Source: Gammaproteobacteria bacterium
Lineage (GTDB): Bacteria; Pseudomonadota; Gammaproteobacteria; GCA-001735895
Assembly: GCA_003231795.1 (NCBI GenBank)
Contig: QIJI01000471.1
Coordinates: 1-32,691 of the forward strand
Length of the DNA: 32,691 nucleotides
Direction of reading: 5' to 3'
The translations under genes were made by a program, and so were the position numbers. A model generated the notes under the pieces. That model was not told where the DNA came from, did no database searches, and worked only from the letters and a program-made list of their open reading frames with translations. Shown here piece by piece: positions 30,970-32,691 of this stretch. Numbering within the stretch: position 1 is the stretch's first letter; each line of letters starts with the position of its first letter.

Positions 30970-31372
30970 TAAAGAGCTGTGTCAGCATATCAGGTACAAA
31001 AGGACGTCCGTTGGCGTTTAACGAGGTACCGGTAATTCGTGCAGCCAGCATCAGTTTCTCTTGCGGTAGTTTGTATACGTCCTGCTGAAATTCGAAACGG
31101 ACACGAGAGATCTGGCGTACCAGACTACGGACCACAAAGGTATCATTGCTTTTGAGCGAATTTTTGTAATCCAGCTCGGCTCTGATCACAACCAGGTTGA
31201 TACCGCTTTCGGTGACTTCGGCAAAATTAATACCCCGCGTCTGTAGAAATTCGTGCCGCGCATGTTCAAGATAATTCTGATAAACGCCGTTATTGACTAC
31301 GCCCTGCATGTCGCACTCGTAATCACGCACCTTAAATTCGATATGGTGAGAATATTTCATAGGCGAACTCAT
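30959..31372 (-). CDS. acyl-CoA thioesterase, 4HBT hot-dog fold
   Basis: The 137-residue product is a single hot-dog domain of the YbgC/4-hydroxybenzoyl-CoA thioesterase group. The helix motif RDYECDMQGVVNNGVYQNYLEHAR contains the likely catalytic Asp21. The later strands LDYKNSLKSNDTFVV and RVRFEFQQDVY fit the fold. Substrate is unknown; members hydrolyse short- to medium-chain acyl-CoA or acyl-ACP. Two starts are possible, ATG 31372 and ATG 31360 (MKYSHHIEF); neither has a strong ribosome site. It follows the ABC ATPase gene by six bases, so it is probably the last gene of that operon. Confidence 0.85.
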   Translation of the reverse strand: MSSPMKYSHHIEFKVRDYECDMQGVVNNGVYQNYLEHARHEFLQTRGINFAEVTESGINLVVIRAELDYKNSLKSNDTFVVRSLVRQISRVRFEFQQDVYKLPQEKLMLAARITGTSLNANGRPFVPDMLTQLFITD

Positions 31373-31378
31373 CTTGTT

Positions 31379-32356
31379 TTATCGGTTGGGATTTTCTAGT
31401 AAATGGCAGGCCGCAGAATGATTGTCTCGATTGTGCATTGGCGGTGATTGATGACTACAGCGATCGAACACCATCGGGCAGCGAGTATGAAAACGACAGC
31501 CATCGGGTGGATTTATCGCAGATGGCACTTCGCCACGTAATATTTCACCGCTACGTTTGTGACTGGGATCGGGTACCGGAATCGAGTCAATTAATGATTG
31601 CGTATAGGGATGTAAGGGATTCCGATAAATTTCGTCGCTTTTGGCGGATTCAACAATTTGACCGAGATACATCACGGCTACCCGGTCGGAAATATGTTTC
31701 ACCACCGCCAGGTCGTGCGCAATAAACAAATAGGAAAGATTAAACTCCCGCTGCAGATCGAGTAACAAGTTGAGGATCTGACTTTGAATTGAAACGTCGA
31801 GTGCAGATACCGCTTCGTCGCAAACTATCAGTTTTGGTTTCAAAGACAGCGCGCGAGCTATGCCGATTCGCTGACGTTGTCCACCGGAAAATTCGAAAGG
31901 ATAATGTGAGCAAGCGGAAGCGGGTAAGCCGACAATATCGAGTAATTTTCTGACTTCCTCGCGCCGTGTTTTGTGGTTGCCGATATTATGTATGATGAAG
32001 GGCTCAGTCAGAATCTCTTCGACACTGTGTCTCGAATTGAGCGATTCCATCGGATCCTGAAAAATCATTTGTACCGATCTGCGGTAGGCCAGGGTCTGGC
32101 GTCGATTCAGTTTGAGAATATTTTGACCTTCAAAAATTATCTGGCCCGAATCGGGTTGATACAATTTGGCGATGCATCGGGCCAGGGTCGACTTACCGCA
32201 ACCCGATTCGCCCACCAGGCCCAGGGTTTCACCTGCCTCTACCGTGATCGAAACATGGTCGACTGCCTGATTGTAAGCGCGAGCGCGTAACAATATTCCT
32301 TCACGCACCGGAAAGCCTTTACACAGATCCTGCACCTCCAGTAAAGCGGTGCTCAC
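31379..32356 (-). CDS. oligopeptide/dipeptide ABC transporter ATPase, OppF/DppF type
   Basis: This is the second ATP-binding subunit of a peptide importer. It works with the OppD-type subunit, two permeases and a binding protein at the inner membrane. From GTG at 32356 it is 325 residues. Walker A GESGCGKST lies at 49-57, the Q-loop at Gln100, signature FSGGQRQRIG from 156 and Walker B LIVCDE at 176-181. The C-terminal Opp/Dpp extension follows with HPYTQSLIDSIP and a cysteine pattern (CRFHTRCPMVFDRC). The GTG is preferred over an ATG 13 codons upstream because it overlaps the TGA of the upstream ATPase gene (GTGA), a usual arrangement for this pair. Oligopeptide versus dipeptide cannot be decided. 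Confidence 0.9.
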   Translation of the reverse strand: MSTALLEVQDLCKGFPVREGILLRARAYNQAVDHVSITVEAGETLGLVGESGCGKSTLARCIAKLYQPDSGQIIFEGQNILKLNRRQTLAYRRSVQMIFQDPMESLNSRHSVEEILTEPFIIHNIGNHKTRREEVRKLLDIVGLPASACSHYPFEFSGGQRQRIGIARALSLKPKLIVCDEAVSALDVSIQSQILNLLLDLQREFNLSYLFIAHDLAVVKHISDRVAVMYLGQIVESAKSDEIYRNPLHPYTQSLIDSIPVPDPSHKRSGEILRGEVPSAINPPDGCRFHTRCPMVFDRCSHQSPPMHNRDNHSAACHLLENPNR

Positions 32357-32691
32357 TTTAGTGTGCTGCCATCGAAGTCGATGATATGGCGCCAATGGAA
32401 ACAGCTAACCTGATGATTTCCTGCAATAGTCTCGATATCGGGATTGGTTTCACGACAGCTATCTTTTGCATAATGGCATCGATTTTCGAAGCGACAGCCC
32501 GTGGGCATTTGGTGGAGCGAAGGTACCAGGCCTTCAATCGTGCTCAGGCGCGATTTTCCGGGTGTATCCAGTCTGGGTATGGAATTGAGTAATCCGCGCG
32601 TGTAGGGGTGTGCAGGGCGCTCGAAGATATCATATATGCTGCCTGACTCGACTATTTTCCCGGCGTACATTACCAGCACTCGATCACAGCT
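32353..32691 (-). CDS. oligopeptide/dipeptide ABC transporter ATPase, OppD/DppD type (5' partial)
   Basis: Only the C-terminal 112 codons are present; the frame is open to the window edge and the Walker motifs lie outside. The visible part starts at the D-R-V-x-V-M-Y-A-G-K strand after the switch histidine. It continues with the Opp/Dpp extension HPYTRGLLNSIPRLD, the IEGLVPSL motif and a cysteine cluster (CRFENRCHYAKDSC) that in some homologues binds an iron-sulfur cluster. The stop overlaps the start of the OppF-type gene, so the two ATPases are translated as a coupled pair. Confidence 0.88.
   Translation of the reverse strand, partial: SCDRVLVMYAGKIVESGSIYDIFERPAHPYTRGLLNSIPRLDTPGKSRLSTIEGLVPSLHQMPTGCRFENRCHYAKDSCRETNPDIETIAGNHQVSCFHWRHIIDFDGSTLK

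Noticed and set aside
1..32691. CRISPR array, prophage, toxin-antitoxin, secondary-metabolite or defence system
   Set aside because: No regularly spaced direct repeats, integrase, phage structural genes or defence-family motifs were seen; nearly all genes are conserved housekeeping genes.

Overview
This window is a chromosomal segment of a gammaproteobacterium. The evidence is gene content and order: a usg-like gene, fimV, truA, trpF, accD, folC, a DedD-type SPOR gene, cvpA, purF and metZ follow each other as in Pseudomonas and, in part, Enterobacteria. The same holds for a tRNA cluster followed by tig, clpP, clpX, lon, hupB and ppiD. Base composition looks moderate and even, with no sign of a large acquired island. 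No species can be named from sequence alone.

Layout. 1-933: 5'-truncated usg/asd-like gene. 1058-4510: fimV with a strong terminator. 4892-14712: a forward run of truA, trpF, accD, folC, SPOR gene, cvpA, purF, an L,D-transpeptidase-domain gene, an alpha/beta-hydrolase-like gene and metZ. 14799-16141: reverse-strand ppiB-lpxH. 16207-16360: an array of hairpins. 16442-17827: cysS. 17963-18710: tRNA-Pro, -Arg, -His and -Leu. 18783-24708: tig, clpP, clpX and lon, the protein-folding and proteolysis block. 25275-27681: HU, tRNA-Val, tRNA-Asp and ppiD. 27739-28524: fabI (reverse). 28842-30969: sulfite reductase hemoprotein plus its DUF934 partner. 30959-32691 (reverse): a hot-dog thioesterase behind two oligopeptide ABC-transporter ATPases, the last cut by the window end.

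How the genes work together. Three ordinary themes dominate. One is cell envelope and division (FimV, SPOR protein, CvpA, L,D-transpeptidase domain, LpxH, AccD, FabI). The second is protein quality control (Tig, ClpP, ClpX, Lon, PpiD, PpiB), with a recognisable heat-shock promoter before lon. The third is sulfur assimilation (sulfite reductase + DUF934 make sulfide, MetZ can use sulfide, CysS charges cysteine).

The less ordinary content is non-coding. Two copies (268 and 291 bp) of an element with perfect 34-bp terminal inverted repeats lie just after accD and lon, in opposite orientation. Their differences are largely compensatory across stems, and a 16-bp end-like relic sits on the ppiD stop codon. 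A second palindromic repeat family fills the spacer between tRNA-Pro and tRNA-Arg. A third, compound hairpin unit lies upstream of cysS. folC, directly behind the first element, has no ATG, GTG or TTG at the place where its conserved N-terminus requires one.
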